A stretch of 64,000 nt of DNA from Desulfovibrio sp. Lineage in GTDB: Bacteria; Desulfobacterota; Desulfovibrionia; Desulfovibrionales; Desulfovibrionaceae. The notes beneath the pieces are model-generated. The model saw only the letters and a list, made by a program, of their open reading frames with translations. It was not told the origin of the DNA and made no database searches. Shown here piece by piece: positions 17,393 through 30,188 of the stretch; the first letter of the stretch is position 1, and each line of letters begins with the position of its first letter. The stretch covers positions 248,001 through 312,000 of the forward strand of contig JALHJW010000002.1 of assembly GCA_022839785.1 (NCBI GenBank), in the 5' to 3' direction. Position numbers and translations under genes: made by a program.

Positions 17393-17819
17393 CGCAGGTT
17401 CCTCCCACGCAGACGTGTTCCTGCTTTTCGCGCAGTTCCAGGCAGTCGTGCGGGCAGAAGGGCACGCACTGGCCGCAGTGGATGCAGACGTGGGGTTCGC
17501 CGACCTCATCCAGGTAGATGGCGTCAACCGGGCAGGCGTCGGCGCACTTGCCGCAGCGGATGCACAGCTTCATTTTGACCAGAACGCCCCCGCCCTTGCG
17601 CTGGCTGTAGGCCCCGGTGGGGCAGGCCGCGGCGCAGGGCGCGGGCTCGCAGCCCAGGCAGAGACTGGCCTCGAAGCCGGTGGTGATGCCGCCGCTGGAC
17701 TTGATGCGGATGCCCGCGGCGTTCCAGGAGAATTTCTTGTGCACCTGCCTGGCGCAGGCCAGGGAACAGGAATGGCAGCCGATGCAGCGGTCCATGCGGG
17801 ACGCGCGGAGTATTTTCAT
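17385..17819 (-). CDS. 4Fe-4S polyferredoxin, AOR partner
   Basis: 144 residues. Four cysteine clusters are visible: CIGCHSCSLAC, CLGCEPAPCAAAC, CIRCGKCADACP and CIHCGQCVPFCPHDC, consistent with four [4Fe-4S] centres in the style of DMSO-reductase/HycB-type electron-transfer subunits. The protein lacks a signal peptide, so it works in the cytoplasm. The downstream overlap with the AOR gene indicates that it accepts electrons from, or delivers them to, that enzyme. First gene of this two-gene unit; its ATG is at 17817-17819. Confidence 0.88.
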   Translation of the reverse strand: MKILRASRMDRCIGCHSCSLACARQVHKKFSWNAAGIRIKSSGGITTGFEASLCLGCEPAPCAAACPTGAYSQRKGGGVLVKMKLCIRCGKCADACPVDAIYLDEVGEPHVCIHCGQCVPFCPHDCLELREKQEHVCVGGTCDV

Positions 17820-17947
17820 GCGGGTCGCTCCGGTGTTGGCCGCGCCGTACGGCGCAGGGCTGGACTATTCATTAAGTTTCACACAAATCGCGCAGGCTGT
17901 CCAACCGCGAGAAGACGCGGCGCGAAATCGTCACGCAGCCTTGCGGC

Positions 17948-19444
17948 TCAGCAACGCCCGAAGAGTTCGGTCAGATCGCGCAGACGGGACGTCAGCTCCC
18001 CCGTGATCTGGTCCCAGGAGAGCCGCCACTCCCAGTTGCCGTTGGCCTTGGACGGGGTGTTCATGCGCGCCTGCCGGTCCAGCCCCAGGAGGTCCTGCAT
18101 GGGGCACAGGGCAAAGGCCGCGCAGCTTCCCCAGGTCAGGCGGAGCAGCTCCCAGGAGGCCTCGCGCTCGCCGAAGGCGTGGCCCGCATAGGCGAAGAGC
18201 CGGGCCCGGTCGTCGTCGGACAGTTCGTCCCTGAACCAGCCACGGGTGGTGTTGTTGTCGTGGGTGCCGGTATAGGCCACGGCGTTCCGCACGTGGTTGT
18301 GGGGCGCGTCGCCGTTCCTGCCGATGCCCCAGCCGAAGCAGAACTGCACGATCTTCATGCCTGGCAGGCCGAAACGGTCGCGCAGCTCGCGCACGTCCGG
18401 GGTGATCACGCCCAGGTCCTCGGCGATGATGGGCAGGCACGGGAAGGACGCGGCCAGGGTTTCGAAGAACTCCATGCCCGGGGCGTCCACCCAGCGGCCG
18501 TTCATCGCGGTCTTCTCGCCCGCGGGAATCTCCCAATAGCCAGCGAAGCCCCGGAAGTGGTCGATGCGCACGAAATCGTAGAGCGCCACGTTGTGGCGTA
18601 CGCGTTCCACCCACCAGTCGAAGCGGCGCTGGCGCAGGCGGTCCCAGTCGAAGACCGGGTTGCCCCAGAGCTGACCGGTCTCGGAGAAGTAGTCCGGCGG
18701 CACTCCGGCCACGAATTCGGGCTGCTTTTCGCTGTCCAGCTTGAAGCAGTCCGGGTTGGCCCAGACGTCGGCCGAGTCGAAGGTGACGTAGATGGGCGCA
18801 TCCCCGACCAGGTGGATGCGCCGCGCCCGGAGCATCTTCCGGAAGGCCTTCCACTGCGAGAAGAAGAGGAACTGTTCGAAGCGCATGTACTCGATGGTCA
18901 CGGCCAGGCGGCGGCGGGCCTCCTCCAGGGCGGCGGGGTCGCGGTCGCGCAGTTCCGCCGGCCACCCGGTCCAGACGCGCCCGCCGTGCTCGGCCTTGAT
19001 GGCCGCGAACAGGCAGTAGTCCTCCAGCCAGACGGCGTGTTCCTCGCGGAATTGGGCGTAGAGCGGCTCCGCGGCCAGCCGCTCGCGGCTGCGGTCGAAG
19101 GCGCGGCGCAGGATGCCGAGCTTGTAGGCCTCGACCTCGGGGTAGTCGCAGCGGTCCTTGGGGAAGGAGGGGCGGCCGTCCAGGTCCTCGGGCAGCATCC
19201 AGCCGTCCGCGATGAGCAGGTCCGGGCTGATGAGCAGGGGGTTGGCGGCGAAGGCCGAGAAGGAGGAGTAGGGCGAGTTGCCGATGGCGGGCGAGGTGGG
19301 GCCGATGGGCAGAATCTGCCACAGCCCCTGGCCCGCGGCGTGCAGGAAATCGGCGAACCAGGCCGCGCCGGGGCCCAGATCGCCGATGCCGTGTTCCGAG
19401 GGCAGGCTGGTGAGGTGCAGAAGGACGCCGCTTTGACGGTGCAT
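17948..19444 (-). CDS. malQ: 4-alpha-glucanotransferase (amylomaltase)
   Basis: 498 residues, GH77. The nucleophile motif FVRIDHFRG, the acid/base AEDLG and the GTHDNNT motif are all intact, and the N-terminal SGVLLHLTSLPSEHGIGDLG is typical. It shuffles glucan chains between acceptors, releasing glucose. It lies 13 bases after the trehalose synthase-maltokinase gene on the same strand, so the two form an operon linking trehalose, maltose and glycogen-type glucans. Confidence 0.96.
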   Translation of the reverse strand: MHRQSGVLLHLTSLPSEHGIGDLGPGAAWFADFLHAAGQGLWQILPIGPTSPAIGNSPYSSFSAFAANPLLISPDLLIADGWMLPEDLDGRPSFPKDRCDYPEVEAYKLGILRRAFDRSRERLAAEPLYAQFREEHAVWLEDYCLFAAIKAEHGGRVWTGWPAELRDRDPAALEEARRRLAVTIEYMRFEQFLFFSQWKAFRKMLRARRIHLVGDAPIYVTFDSADVWANPDCFKLDSEKQPEFVAGVPPDYFSETGQLWGNPVFDWDRLRQRRFDWWVERVRHNVALYDFVRIDHFRGFAGYWEIPAGEKTAMNGRWVDAPGMEFFETLAASFPCLPIIAEDLGVITPDVRELRDRFGLPGMKIVQFCFGWGIGRNGDAPHNHVRNAVAYTGTHDNNTTRGWFRDELSDDDRARLFAYAGHAFGEREASWELLRLTWGSCAAFALCPMQDLLGLDRQARMNTPSKANGNWEWRLSWDQITGELTSRLRDLTELFGRC

Positions 19445-19457
19445 CGGGACTCCTTGG

Positions 19458-22808
<3,351 letters not shown>

Positions 22809-22990
22809 CGTGCTCCTCGGGTCGGGGTGCGGGCCTGCGGGACCGGGTGCGTCAGCCTGCATGTGTAGCCTCTCGCGGCGTCAAGTTCAAGGCGGCTCGG
22901 TTGCCAGCCGTGGCGGGAAAGAGCTATAGGTTGCACGGGCATATGCGGCCGGGCCTGCCGGGCAGGGCCGTGAAACCGTCGGGAGTCGGC

Positions 22991-23749
22991 GTGGACGTCA
23001 TCCGGGGCATCTTCTCCACCAAGTCCGTGAGCACGGACGAGAGCGGGGCCGAGATCCAGCGCAAGGTCTACTGGCTGGTGCGCGAACAGGCCGACGGCAC
23101 GTTCCGCGTCCAGCCCCTGTCCAGGAATTTCGTGCCCACGGGCGAGGCCAAGACGGTTTCGCGCGAGGGATTTCTGGACCGTTTCGAGCCCGAGCCCGAG
23201 TTCTACCTTGAGAGCGTGGCGCGCAAGAAGCGCGAGGCCGACGACATCCTGGGGCTGGAAGGCCCGTCCGACGAGTCCGGCCTGCCCCTGGCCGGACTGG
23301 ATCTGGCCGCGGCGCAGAAGGCCAACGAGGAAAACGTCCGCGCCAACTTCAGCCTCGGCCTCATGCTCCTCTCCAAGGATCGCGCGGGCAAGGCCCAGGA
23401 CGTGTTCGAGCGCATCCTGCGGCTTTCCGGGCCGTTCGACGCCGAACACAAACACCTTTTCAACTCCATGGGCATCCGCCTGCGCAAGGCCAGGCTCTAC
23501 GACACGGCGCTCAAGTTCTACGAGCGGGCCGTGAGCCTGGCCCCGGACGACGAGAACATCTACCACAACATGGCCCGAGCCCTGTTCGAGAAGGGCGAGA
23601 TGAAGATGGCCATGGACCGGCTGCGCAAATCCCTGGACCTGAACCCCGAACTGCGCGAGTCGCGCCGTTTCGTGGGCTACCTCAGGCGACGCTACCTGGG
23701 GGCGGGCAAGACGAGGCCGCACGTCTACCGCAAGCCCTTCGAGGACTGA
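22991..23749 (+). CDS. tetratricopeptide repeat protein
   Basis: 252 residues from the GTG at 22991. TPR-type helices occupy about residues 105-220 (NFSLGLMLLSKDRAGKAQ, FNSMGIRLRKARLYDTAL, IYHNMARALFEKGEMKMA). The first 50 residues contain RGIFSTKSV and a stretch (VYWLVREQADGTFRVQPLS) that I associate with TPR proteins of Desulfovibrio. I prefer the GTG because GGGAG lies 6 bases upstream. An ATG at 22943 would add 16 residues without a good site. TPR domains bind partner proteins; the partner is unknown. Divergent from treS. Confidence 0.75.
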   Translation: MDVIRGIFSTKSVSTDESGAEIQRKVYWLVREQADGTFRVQPLSRNFVPTGEAKTVSREGFLDRFEPEPEFYLESVARKKREADDILGLEGPSDESGLPLAGLDLAAAQKANEENVRANFSLGLMLLSKDRAGKAQDVFERILRLSGPFDAEHKHLFNSMGIRLRKARLYDTALKFYERAVSLAPDDENIYHNMARALFEKGEMKMAMDRLRKSLDLNPELRESRRFVGYLRRRYLGAGKTRPHVYRKPFED

Positions 23750-23776
23750 ACGCGCTTCTTGCGCACACGCCCGACC

Positions 23777-26700
23777 ATGCGTCCGACGTCCCGTTCGCAC
23801 CAGCCTCCGGAAAACTCCGATCCCCTGGACCGGGCCGCACTGCTCGGCATCGACGCGGGCTCGGTGAGCGTAAAGTGGGCCGTGACCGACGGGCAGGGCC
23901 GCATCCTGGCCGGGGAGTACCGCCGCCACGGCGGCAGGCCGCTTGAGACCGCGCGGGAGATGCTCGGGCAGCTTCCACCCTCTTTCTCCTGCCTGCCCGC
24001 GGCCGTCACCGGTTCGGCGGGCAAGTCGCTGGCCGCGCTGCTCGACCTGCCTCACGTCAACGAGCTGGCCGCCCTGGGCCGGGCCTGCGCCGCCCTGGCC
24101 CCGGGGGCGGCCTGCGCCATCGAGATGGGCGGCGAGGACGCCAAGTTCGTGCTCCTGGACGGCGGCAGCGTGGCGGATTTCGCCCTCAACTCCGTGTGCG
24201 CCGCCGGAACCGGCTCCTTCCTCGACCAGCAGGCCGAACGCATGGGCCTGCCCGTGGAGCGTTTCGCCGACCTGTCCCTGCAGAGCGTCCACCCGCCGCC
24301 CATCGCCAGCCGCTGCTCGGTCTTCGCCAAGTCGGACATGATCCACCTGCAGCAGATCGCCACGCCCCTCCCGGACATCGCCGCCGGACTCTGCTTCGCC
24401 GTGGCGCGCAACGTCAAGGGTTCGGTGGTGCGCGGCCGTCCCGTGCCCGAGCCCGCGCTCTTCGTGGGCGGCGTGGCCCTGAACGAGGGCGTGGCCCGCG
24501 CCATGCGCGAGGTCTTCGGCCTGCCCGCCCTGCTCGTGCCCGACCATGCCGTGCTTTTCCCGGCCGTGGGCGCGGCGCTCCTGGCCGCGGCGCGCGGCGA
24601 GGCCAGGCCGCTGTGCCACGCGGCCCTGCAGGCCGAAGAGGCGGGCGGCGCGGGGACGATGCCCCGGCTGCCGCCCCTGCGCGCGCCGGGCGACGGCTTC
24701 GCCGCGCGCCACGGCGGCGGCGAGGCCCCGGTGCAGGACCCGCTGCCCGGCGAGGCCCTGTATCTCGGCATCGACATCGGCTCCATCTCCACCAATCTGG
24801 CCGTGGTCGGCGAATCGGGCCGGGTCGTGGCCAAACGCTACCTGCGCACGGCGAGCAAGCCCATCGAGGCGGTGCGCCAGGGCCTGGCCGAGATCGCGGA
24901 GGAATTCGCGGCGCGCGGCCTGCCGACCGGCATGGCCGGGGTGGGGACCACGGGGTCCGGCCGCTACATGATCGCCGACTTCACGGGCGCGGACATCGTC
25001 AAGAACGAGATCACGGCCCAGGCGCGCGGAGCCGCGGCCTTCGTCCCGGACGTGGCCACCATCTTCGAGATCGGCGGCCAGGACTCCAAGTACATCTCGC
25101 TCAAGGACGGCGTGATCGTGGACTTCGAGATGAACAAGGCCTGCGCCGCGGGCACCGGCTCGTTCCTGGAGGAGCAGGCCGAGAAGCTCGGCATCTCCGT
25201 GAAGGACGAGTTCGCCGCCCTGGCCCTGGACGCGGCCGCGCCCTGCCGCCTGGGCGAGCGCTGCACCGTGTTCATGGAAAACTCGCTCATGGAGTCCCTG
25301 GCGCGCGGCGCGTCCACGGGCGACCTGCTGGCCGGACTGGCCTACTCCATCGTGGAGAACTACCTCGGCCGCGTGGTCCTGGGGCGGCCCACGGGCGGCC
25401 TCGTGCTCTTCCAGGGCGGCACGGCCTTCAACCGGGCCGTGGTCGCGGCCTTCGAGAAGCGCCTCGGCCGCGAGGTCGTGGTCCCGCCGCATCACGACGT
25501 CACCGGGGCCATCGGCATGGCCCTCATCGCCCGCGACCACAAGCGCGCGAACCCCGGCCCCTCGACCTTCAGGGGCTTCGACCTGGCCCGCGAAGCCTAT
25601 TCGCTCTCCTCCTTCCAGTGCGGGGAGTGCGACAACCGCTGCGAGATCAACCGCGTGACCCTGGAGGGGCGCAAGGAGAGACTTTTCTACGGCGGCCGCT
25701 GCGAGAAGTACGACATCCGGCGCAAGCCCGCGGCGCGCGAGGACCTCTTCGCCTTCCGCGCCAGCGCCCTGCGCGCGGCCCACGAGGCGCGCGCCGCCGC
25801 CTTCGCCGCGGCGGGCGGGTCCGCGCCGCGTGGCCGCATGGGGCTGCCCCTGGCCTTCTTCCTGCACGACCGGCTGCCATTCTTCACGACCCTGCTCTGG
25901 GAACTGGGCTTCGAGCCCGTGCTCTCGCCGCCCACCTCGCGCCGCCTCGTGGCCGGAGGCGTGGAGGCGGCCCTGGCCGACACCTGCTTCCCGGTCAAGG
26001 CCGCGCTCGGCCACATCCGCGCCCTGGCCGAGGCCGGGGTGGAACGCCAGCTCGTGCCGAGCTTCGTGGACATGGCCCCGGCCGGGAGCCGGGAGGGCCG
26101 CTCTGCCCAGGCCTGCCCCCTGACCCAGAGCTTTCCCTACCAGGCGCGGGCCGCCTTCCCGCACCTGAACATCCGGGTCCCGGCGGTCATCCGCCCCTTG
26201 GGCGACAAGGCCCTGGCGCGCGAACTGGCCGAGGCCCTGGGCGTCCCCCCGGCCGAGGCGCGGCGCGCCCTCGGCCCGGCGCGGGCGGCCCAGGCCGCAT
26301 TCCGGCGGACCCTCGCGGACAAGGGGCGCGAGGTCCTGGCCGGTCTTTCCGGCCGGGCCCTGGTGCTCGTGGGCCGGGCTTACAACGCCTTCGACCCGGG
26401 CATGAACCTGGGCATTCCGGCCAAACTGGCCAGCCTGGACGAAACGGCCCTCCCCATGGACTTCCTGCCCCTGGACGGGGAGGAGGACGAAACCATGCCC
26501 GGCATGTACTGGCGCTCGGGCCAGCGCATCCTGGCCGCGGCCGGACGCATCCGCGAGGACCCGCGCCTCTTCCCGGTCTTCGTGGGCAACTTCTCCTGCG
26601 GCCCGGACTCCTTCATTCTCCACTTCTTTTCCGAGGCCATGGGCGGAGCGGGCGGCAAGCCCTGGCTGCACGTGGAGATCGACGAGCACAGCGCGGACGC

Positions 26701-27994
26701 GGGCGCGGTGACACGGCTGGAAGCCTTTCTGGACAGCCTGGGCGGCGCGGCCCGCCGGGCCGACAGGAGGCACGGGGGACCGGCCGCGCGCGGCGGCTTC
26801 GTGCGCGAGCGCGGGGCGGTCCTGCGCCGCCGCGTCCTGGTGCCGCCCATGTGCGACCACGCCCGTGCCCTGGTGGCCGCCTTCCGCCACTGCGGACTCG
26901 ACTCCGCGGTCCTGCCCGAGGCCGACCCCGAGAGCCTGGCCCTGGCGCGCCGCCACCTCTCGGGCAAGGAGTGCTACCCCTGCGCCGTGACCTCGGCGCA
27001 CATGCTGGGAGCGGCGCGCGCTCCGGATTTCGACCCGGACCGCACCATCTTCTTCATGCCCGGCGGCACAGGCCCCTGCCGCTTCGGCCTCTACGGCGCG
27101 CTGCAACGCCGCGTGCTGGACGCGGCCGGACTGGCCGGAGCCGCGCTCTTCTCGCCGGTGCAGGGCAAGCGCTTCTACCAGGAGGCGGGCATCGCCGGGG
27201 CGCGTTACTCGCGCCGCGCCTGGGAAGGCGTGGTCTGCTTCGACCTGCTGGCCAAGTGCCTGCACGAATACCGGCCCGGCGAACGGCGTCCAGGCGCGGC
27301 GGACGCGCTCTACGCGGCCTGGGCCGACCGGCTGGAGGAGCATCTCTCCGGCGACGCAGGCAGGCTGCCCGCCCTGGTGGCCGCCATGTGCGAGGATTTC
27401 GCCGCCCTGCCCCGGGACGGGGAGGAGCGGCCGCTGATCGGCGTGGTGGGGGAGATCTTCGTACGCTCCTCGCGCTTCTCCAACGAGGAACTCGTCCGGC
27501 GCATCGAGGCCCTGGGCGGCCGGGTCTGGCTCGCGCCCATCGACGAATGGGTACTCTACGTCGGCCACATGGCCCGCCGCCGCGCCCGCCAGGACCTGGA
27601 CGCGGGCGCGCTCCTGAAGCTCTGGATCGAGCGCCGCGTGCAGTCCAGGGTGGCCCACGCCCTGGAGGCGGCGGCCGGACGACGGCTCTTCAACGCCCGC
27701 GAGGCCGGGACCGCGGAGGTCCTGGGGCTGGCCGCGCCCTACCTGCGCGACACCTTCCAGGGCGAGGCCGTGCTCACCGTGGGCAAGGCCATCGACATGC
27801 TCCGGCGCGGCGCCAAGGGCATCATCAACGCCATCCCCTTCGGCTGCATGCCCGGCACCATCGGCCAGGCCATGCTGCGCCGCGTGGCCGAACAGCACGG
27901 CGCGCCGAGCATCACCCTGCCCTTCGACGGCACGCCCCAGCCCGCCAGCCTGCTGGCCCTGGAGACCTTCATGGAGCAGTGCCGCAGAGGCTGA
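23777..27994 (+). CDS. tandem acyl-CoA dehydratase activase-like protein
   Basis: 1405 residues. Two BadF/BcrA-type ASKHA ATPase domains (about 25-285 and 330-590) are followed by a DUF2229-like region (about 650-860) and a 2-hydroxyglutaryl-CoA dehydratase-D-like part. In HgdC a homodimer shares one [4Fe-4S] cluster through two cysteines per subunit. Here both cysteines are kept in each half: Cys141/Cys180 and Cys456/Cys496 (CAAGTG and RCSVF/RCTVF contexts). A CGECDNRC motif follows the second domain. Proteins of this size are widespread in anaerobes, but their substrate is not established. The ATG at 23777 lacks a clear ribosome binding site; it lies 27 bases after the TPR gene. Confidence 0.88.
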   Translation: MRPTSRSHQPPENSDPLDRAALLGIDAGSVSVKWAVTDGQGRILAGEYRRHGGRPLETAREMLGQLPPSFSCLPAAVTGSAGKSLAALLDLPHVNELAALGRACAALAPGAACAIEMGGEDAKFVLLDGGSVADFALNSVCAAGTGSFLDQQAERMGLPVERFADLSLQSVHPPPIASRCSVFAKSDMIHLQQIATPLPDIAAGLCFAVARNVKGSVVRGRPVPEPALFVGGVALNEGVARAMREVFGLPALLVPDHAVLFPAVGAALLAAARGEARPLCHAALQAEEAGGAGTMPRLPPLRAPGDGFAARHGGGEAPVQDPLPGEALYLGIDIGSISTNLAVVGESGRVVAKRYLRTASKPIEAVRQGLAEIAEEFAARGLPTGMAGVGTTGSGRYMIADFTGADIVKNEITAQARGAAAFVPDVATIFEIGGQDSKYISLKDGVIVDFEMNKACAAGTGSFLEEQAEKLGISVKDEFAALALDAAAPCRLGERCTVFMENSLMESLARGASTGDLLAGLAYSIVENYLGRVVLGRPTGGLVLFQGGTAFNRAVVAAFEKRLGREVVVPPHHDVTGAIGMALIARDHKRANPGPSTFRGFDLAREAYSLSSFQCGECDNRCEINRVTLEGRKERLFYGGRCEKYDIRRKPAAREDLFAFRASALRAAHEARAAAFAAAGGSAPRGRMGLPLAFFLHDRLPFFTTLLWELGFEPVLSPPTSRRLVAGGVEAALADTCFPVKAALGHIRALAEAGVERQLVPSFVDMAPAGSREGRSAQACPLTQSFPYQARAAFPHLNIRVPAVIRPLGDKALARELAEALGVPPAEARRALGPARAAQAAFRRTLADKGREVLAGLSGRALVLVGRAYNAFDPGMNLGIPAKLASLDETALPMDFLPLDGEEDETMPGMYWRSGQRILAAAGRIREDPRLFPVFVGNFSCGPDSFILHFFSEAMGGAGGKPWLHVEIDEHSADAGAVTRLEAFLDSLGGAARRADRRHGGPAARGGFVRERGAVLRRRVLVPPMCDHARALVAAFRHCGLDSAVLPEADPESLALARRHLSGKECYPCAVTSAHMLGAARAPDFDPDRTIFFMPGGTGPCRFGLYGALQRRVLDAAGLAGAALFSPVQGKRFYQEAGIAGARYSRRAWEGVVCFDLLAKCLHEYRPGERRPGAADALYAAWADRLEEHLSGDAGRLPALVAAMCEDFAALPRDGEERPLIGVVGEIFVRSSRFSNEELVRRIEALGGRVWLAPIDEWVLYVGHMARRRARQDLDAGALLKLWIERRVQSRVAHALEAAAGRRLFNAREAGTAEVLGLAAPYLRDTFQGEAVLTVGKAIDMLRRGAKGIINAIPFGCMPGTIGQAMLRRVAEQHGAPSITLPFDGTPQPASLLALETFMEQCRRG

Positions 27995-27995
27995 G

Positions 27996-28011
27996 AAGAC
28001 GCCTCCGGCGG
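27996..28011. repeat. GCCTCCGGCGG intergenic repeat, copy 1
   Basis: AAGACGCCTCCGGCGG lies immediately after the activase stop codon. The same core recurs at 36044-36060 and inverted at 36438-36448. The rest of the 240-base gap to hemC holds only a short GGGGCC/GGCCCC hairpin (28072-28086). Confidence 0.55.
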
Positions 28012-28234
28012 GCAGCGATGCTCCCGCCATCCGAAAAATTCGCGAAGAGGCTCCTTGAACGGCTGCCGGAAGGGGCCAAAGGCCCCGTGCATCCCCGCCC
28101 CTGGGCCGACGGGGGTTGGCCGGGCCTGTCTGGCCATGACGGTGGAACGAAGACGCGGCGATCACACCGCATCGGCACAGGACGCGGGGAGGCAACGATC
28201 CCGCGGAATCTTGCGGATGCCGGAAGCCTCTCGG

Positions 28235-29179
28235 CTACACCTCGGCCGATTCCTGCGCGTAAATCTCTTCCAGGATGGCCTTGGCGCCGGCGTCCAGCAT
28301 CTCCTCGGCCAGGGTCTGGCCCAGTTCCCAGGCGTCGTCGGCGTCGCCGGTGGCGGCCAGACGCACGACGCGTTTGCCTTCCAGGTCCGCGACCAGACCT
28401 TCGAGGCGCACGGTGTCCGCGTCCAGCATGACGGCATGGCCCGCGATGGGAACCTGGCAGCCGCCCTGCAGACCGGTGAGGAAGCCGCGCTCGGCCTCCA
28501 CGCAGATGCTGGACGGCTCGTGGTCGAGGAAGGCGAGCATCCCGGCCGTCTCCTCGTCCTCGATGCGGAACTCGATGCCCAGCGCTCCCTGAGCCACGGC
28601 CGGGAGGAAATCGGGCGGCCCGAGGACCTCCATCTTCGGCGCGCGCATGCCCAGGCGGTTGAGGCCCGCGCTGGCCAGGACGATGGCGTCGTACTGCCCG
28701 CCGGTGAGCTTACGCAGCCGGGTGTCGAGGTTGCCGCGCAAGGTTTCGATGTTCAGGTCGGGCCGCCGGATGAGGAGCTGGGCCTGGCGGCGCAGGCTGG
28801 CGGTGCCCACGCGCGCGCCCTTCGGCAGGGCGGCGAGGCCGTCGTGGTTGACCGAGCAGAGGGTGTCGGTGGGCGCTTCGCGCTCGGGGATGACGCCCAC
28901 CACGAGCCCCTCGGGCAGTTCGGTGGGCACGTCCTTCATGGAGTGCACGGCGAGGTCGGCGCGGCGGTCCAGGAGCGCGTCCTCGATCTCCTTCACGAAC
29001 AGGCCCTTGCCGCCGATCTTGGCCAGCGGCACGTCGAGAATCTTGTCTCCCTGGGTCTTGATCACCAGCAGTTCCACGGCCAGGCCCTGGTGTTCGGCCT
29101 CCAGGAGCGCCTTGATGTGGTTGGCCTGCCACAGGGCCAGCATGCTGCCGCGCGTGGCGATGGTCAGCTTGGACTTCAT
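28235..29179 (-). CDS. hemC: hydroxymethylbilane synthase (porphobilinogen deaminase)
   Basis: 314 residues. TLRGNLDTRLRKL, HSMKDVPTELPEG and the cofactor-binding LQGGCQVPIAGHA (the Cys binds the dipyrromethane) are all present. It condenses four porphobilinogen units into the linear tetrapyrrole that feeds heme, siroheme and cobalamin. The ATG at 29177-29179 is the family start; the open frame upstream is antisense-like. It is the last of three minus-strand genes after gmhA and fmdB, with a 55-base gap. Confidence 0.96.
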   Translation of the reverse strand: MKSKLTIATRGSMLALWQANHIKALLEAEHQGLAVELLVIKTQGDKILDVPLAKIGGKGLFVKEIEDALLDRRADLAVHSMKDVPTELPEGLVVGVIPEREAPTDTLCSVNHDGLAALPKGARVGTASLRRQAQLLIRRPDLNIETLRGNLDTRLRKLTGGQYDAIVLASAGLNRLGMRAPKMEVLGPPDFLPAVAQGALGIEFRIEDEETAGMLAFLDHEPSSICVEAERGFLTGLQGGCQVPIAGHAVMLDADTVRLEGLVADLEGKRVVRLAATGDADDAWELGQTLAEEMLDAGAKAILEEIYAQESAEV

Positions 29180-29234
29180 CGGGGTACCTGTCGTTGCGGT
29201 GGGGAGAGGACGGCGCGGCCAAAGCCGCCCCGGG

Positions 29235-29474
29235 TCACTTGCAGGTGGCGCAGCTCCCGCCGGAGCATCCCGCGCAGCCGGAGCCTCCGCCCCCCGACGG
29301 GGCGGACGGGGCGTAGTCGCCGCCCCCCGCGCCGCCGCTGGTGTGGCGGCAGCGGGACATGAGCTTGCGGGTCTTGGTGGAGGCGCACGCCGGGCAGGGG
29401 GGCGCGACGTCGCCGAAGACGAGTTCCTCGAACTCCTTGCCGCATGCGCCGCAGACGTATTCAAAGATAGGCAT
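29235..29474 (-). CDS. FmdB-family zinc ribbon protein
   Basis: 79 residues. The N-terminal MPIFEYVCGACGKEFEEL with CxxC and a second CPAC pair forms a single zinc ribbon of the FmdB/CxxC_CXXC_SSSS family, whose regulatory role is poorly defined. The tail is Gly/Ser-rich with a terminal cysteine cluster (CAGCSGGSCATCK). It begins two bases after the gmhA stop and precedes hemC, so it belongs to the same transcript. The whole gene was hidden in a longer frame; the ATG at 29472-29474 gives the conserved start. Confidence 0.85.
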   Translation of the reverse strand: MPIFEYVCGACGKEFEELVFGDVAPPCPACASTKTRKLMSRCRHTSGGAGGGDYAPSAPSGGGGSGCAGCSGGSCATCK

Positions 29475-29476
29475 GG

Positions 29477-30103
29477 TCAACCCTCCGGGGTGGAATCGAG
29501 ATAGGGGGTCAGTTCGCTTACGGCCTCGAAGAGGAAGTAGTCCACCAGGTCGCAGAGCATGTGCCCCACGGTGATGTGGATCTCCTGCACGAGGCAGGTG
29601 CGCTTGTGGGGCACGGCCAGCAGCACGTCGCACAGCGGAGCCATCTCGCCGCCGCCCTGGCCGGTCATGCCCACGGTGAGCATCGCCTTTTCGCGCGCGG
29701 CCTTCAAGGCCTGGACCACGTTGGAGCTGTTGCCCGAGGTGGACACGGCCACCAGCACGTCGCCCTTCTGGCCCAGGGCCTGGACCTGCTTCTTGAAGGC
29801 CAGGTCGAAGCCGTAGTCGTTGCCTATGGCGGTAAGCACGGACGTGTCCGTGGTCAAGGCCAGCGCGGGCAGGGGGGGGCGCTCCAGTTCGAAGCGGTTG
29901 ACGAATTCGGCCGCCAGATGCTGGGCGTCGGCCGCGCTGCCGCCGTTGCCGCAGAAGAGCAGCTTGCCGCCCCGGGCCAGGCTCATGGCCATGAGTCTGG
30001 CCACGTCCACCACGGCCGGGCCGTGCTCGGCGAAGTACTTTTCGCGCAGGGCCGCGCCTGCGGCGGCGTGGTCCATGACGCGGGAAAGGGCTTGCTCGGA
30101 CAT
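29477..30103 (-). CDS. gmhA: D-sedoheptulose 7-phosphate isomerase
   Basis: 208 residues. The SIS domain holds FCGNGGSAADAQHLAAEF and VSTSGNSSNVVQAL, and the zinc-binding region includes QEIHITVGHMLCD. GmhA makes D-glycero-manno-heptose 7-phosphate, the first step towards the heptose of the lipopolysaccharide core. I chose the Met at 30103 (MSEQALS); an ATG seven codons earlier is possible. First gene of the gmhA-fmdB-hemC unit, divergently spaced 85 bases from the XRE-PAS gene end. Confidence 0.93.
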   Translation of the reverse strand: MSEQALSRVMDHAAAGAALREKYFAEHGPAVVDVARLMAMSLARGGKLLFCGNGGSAADAQHLAAEFVNRFELERPPLPALALTTDTSVLTAIGNDYGFDLAFKKQVQALGQKGDVLVAVSTSGNSSNVVQALKAAREKAMLTVGMTGQGGGEMAPLCDVLLAVPHKRTCLVQEIHITVGHMLCDLVDYFLFEAVSELTPYLDSTPEG

Positions 30104-30188
30104 GAAGGGCCTCGCGCTGTGCATCGTTCAGGGAGAGGCTGTGGTACACCATCCGCCCTCCCCCGACAAGCGCGGCGCGGGCGCGGGA

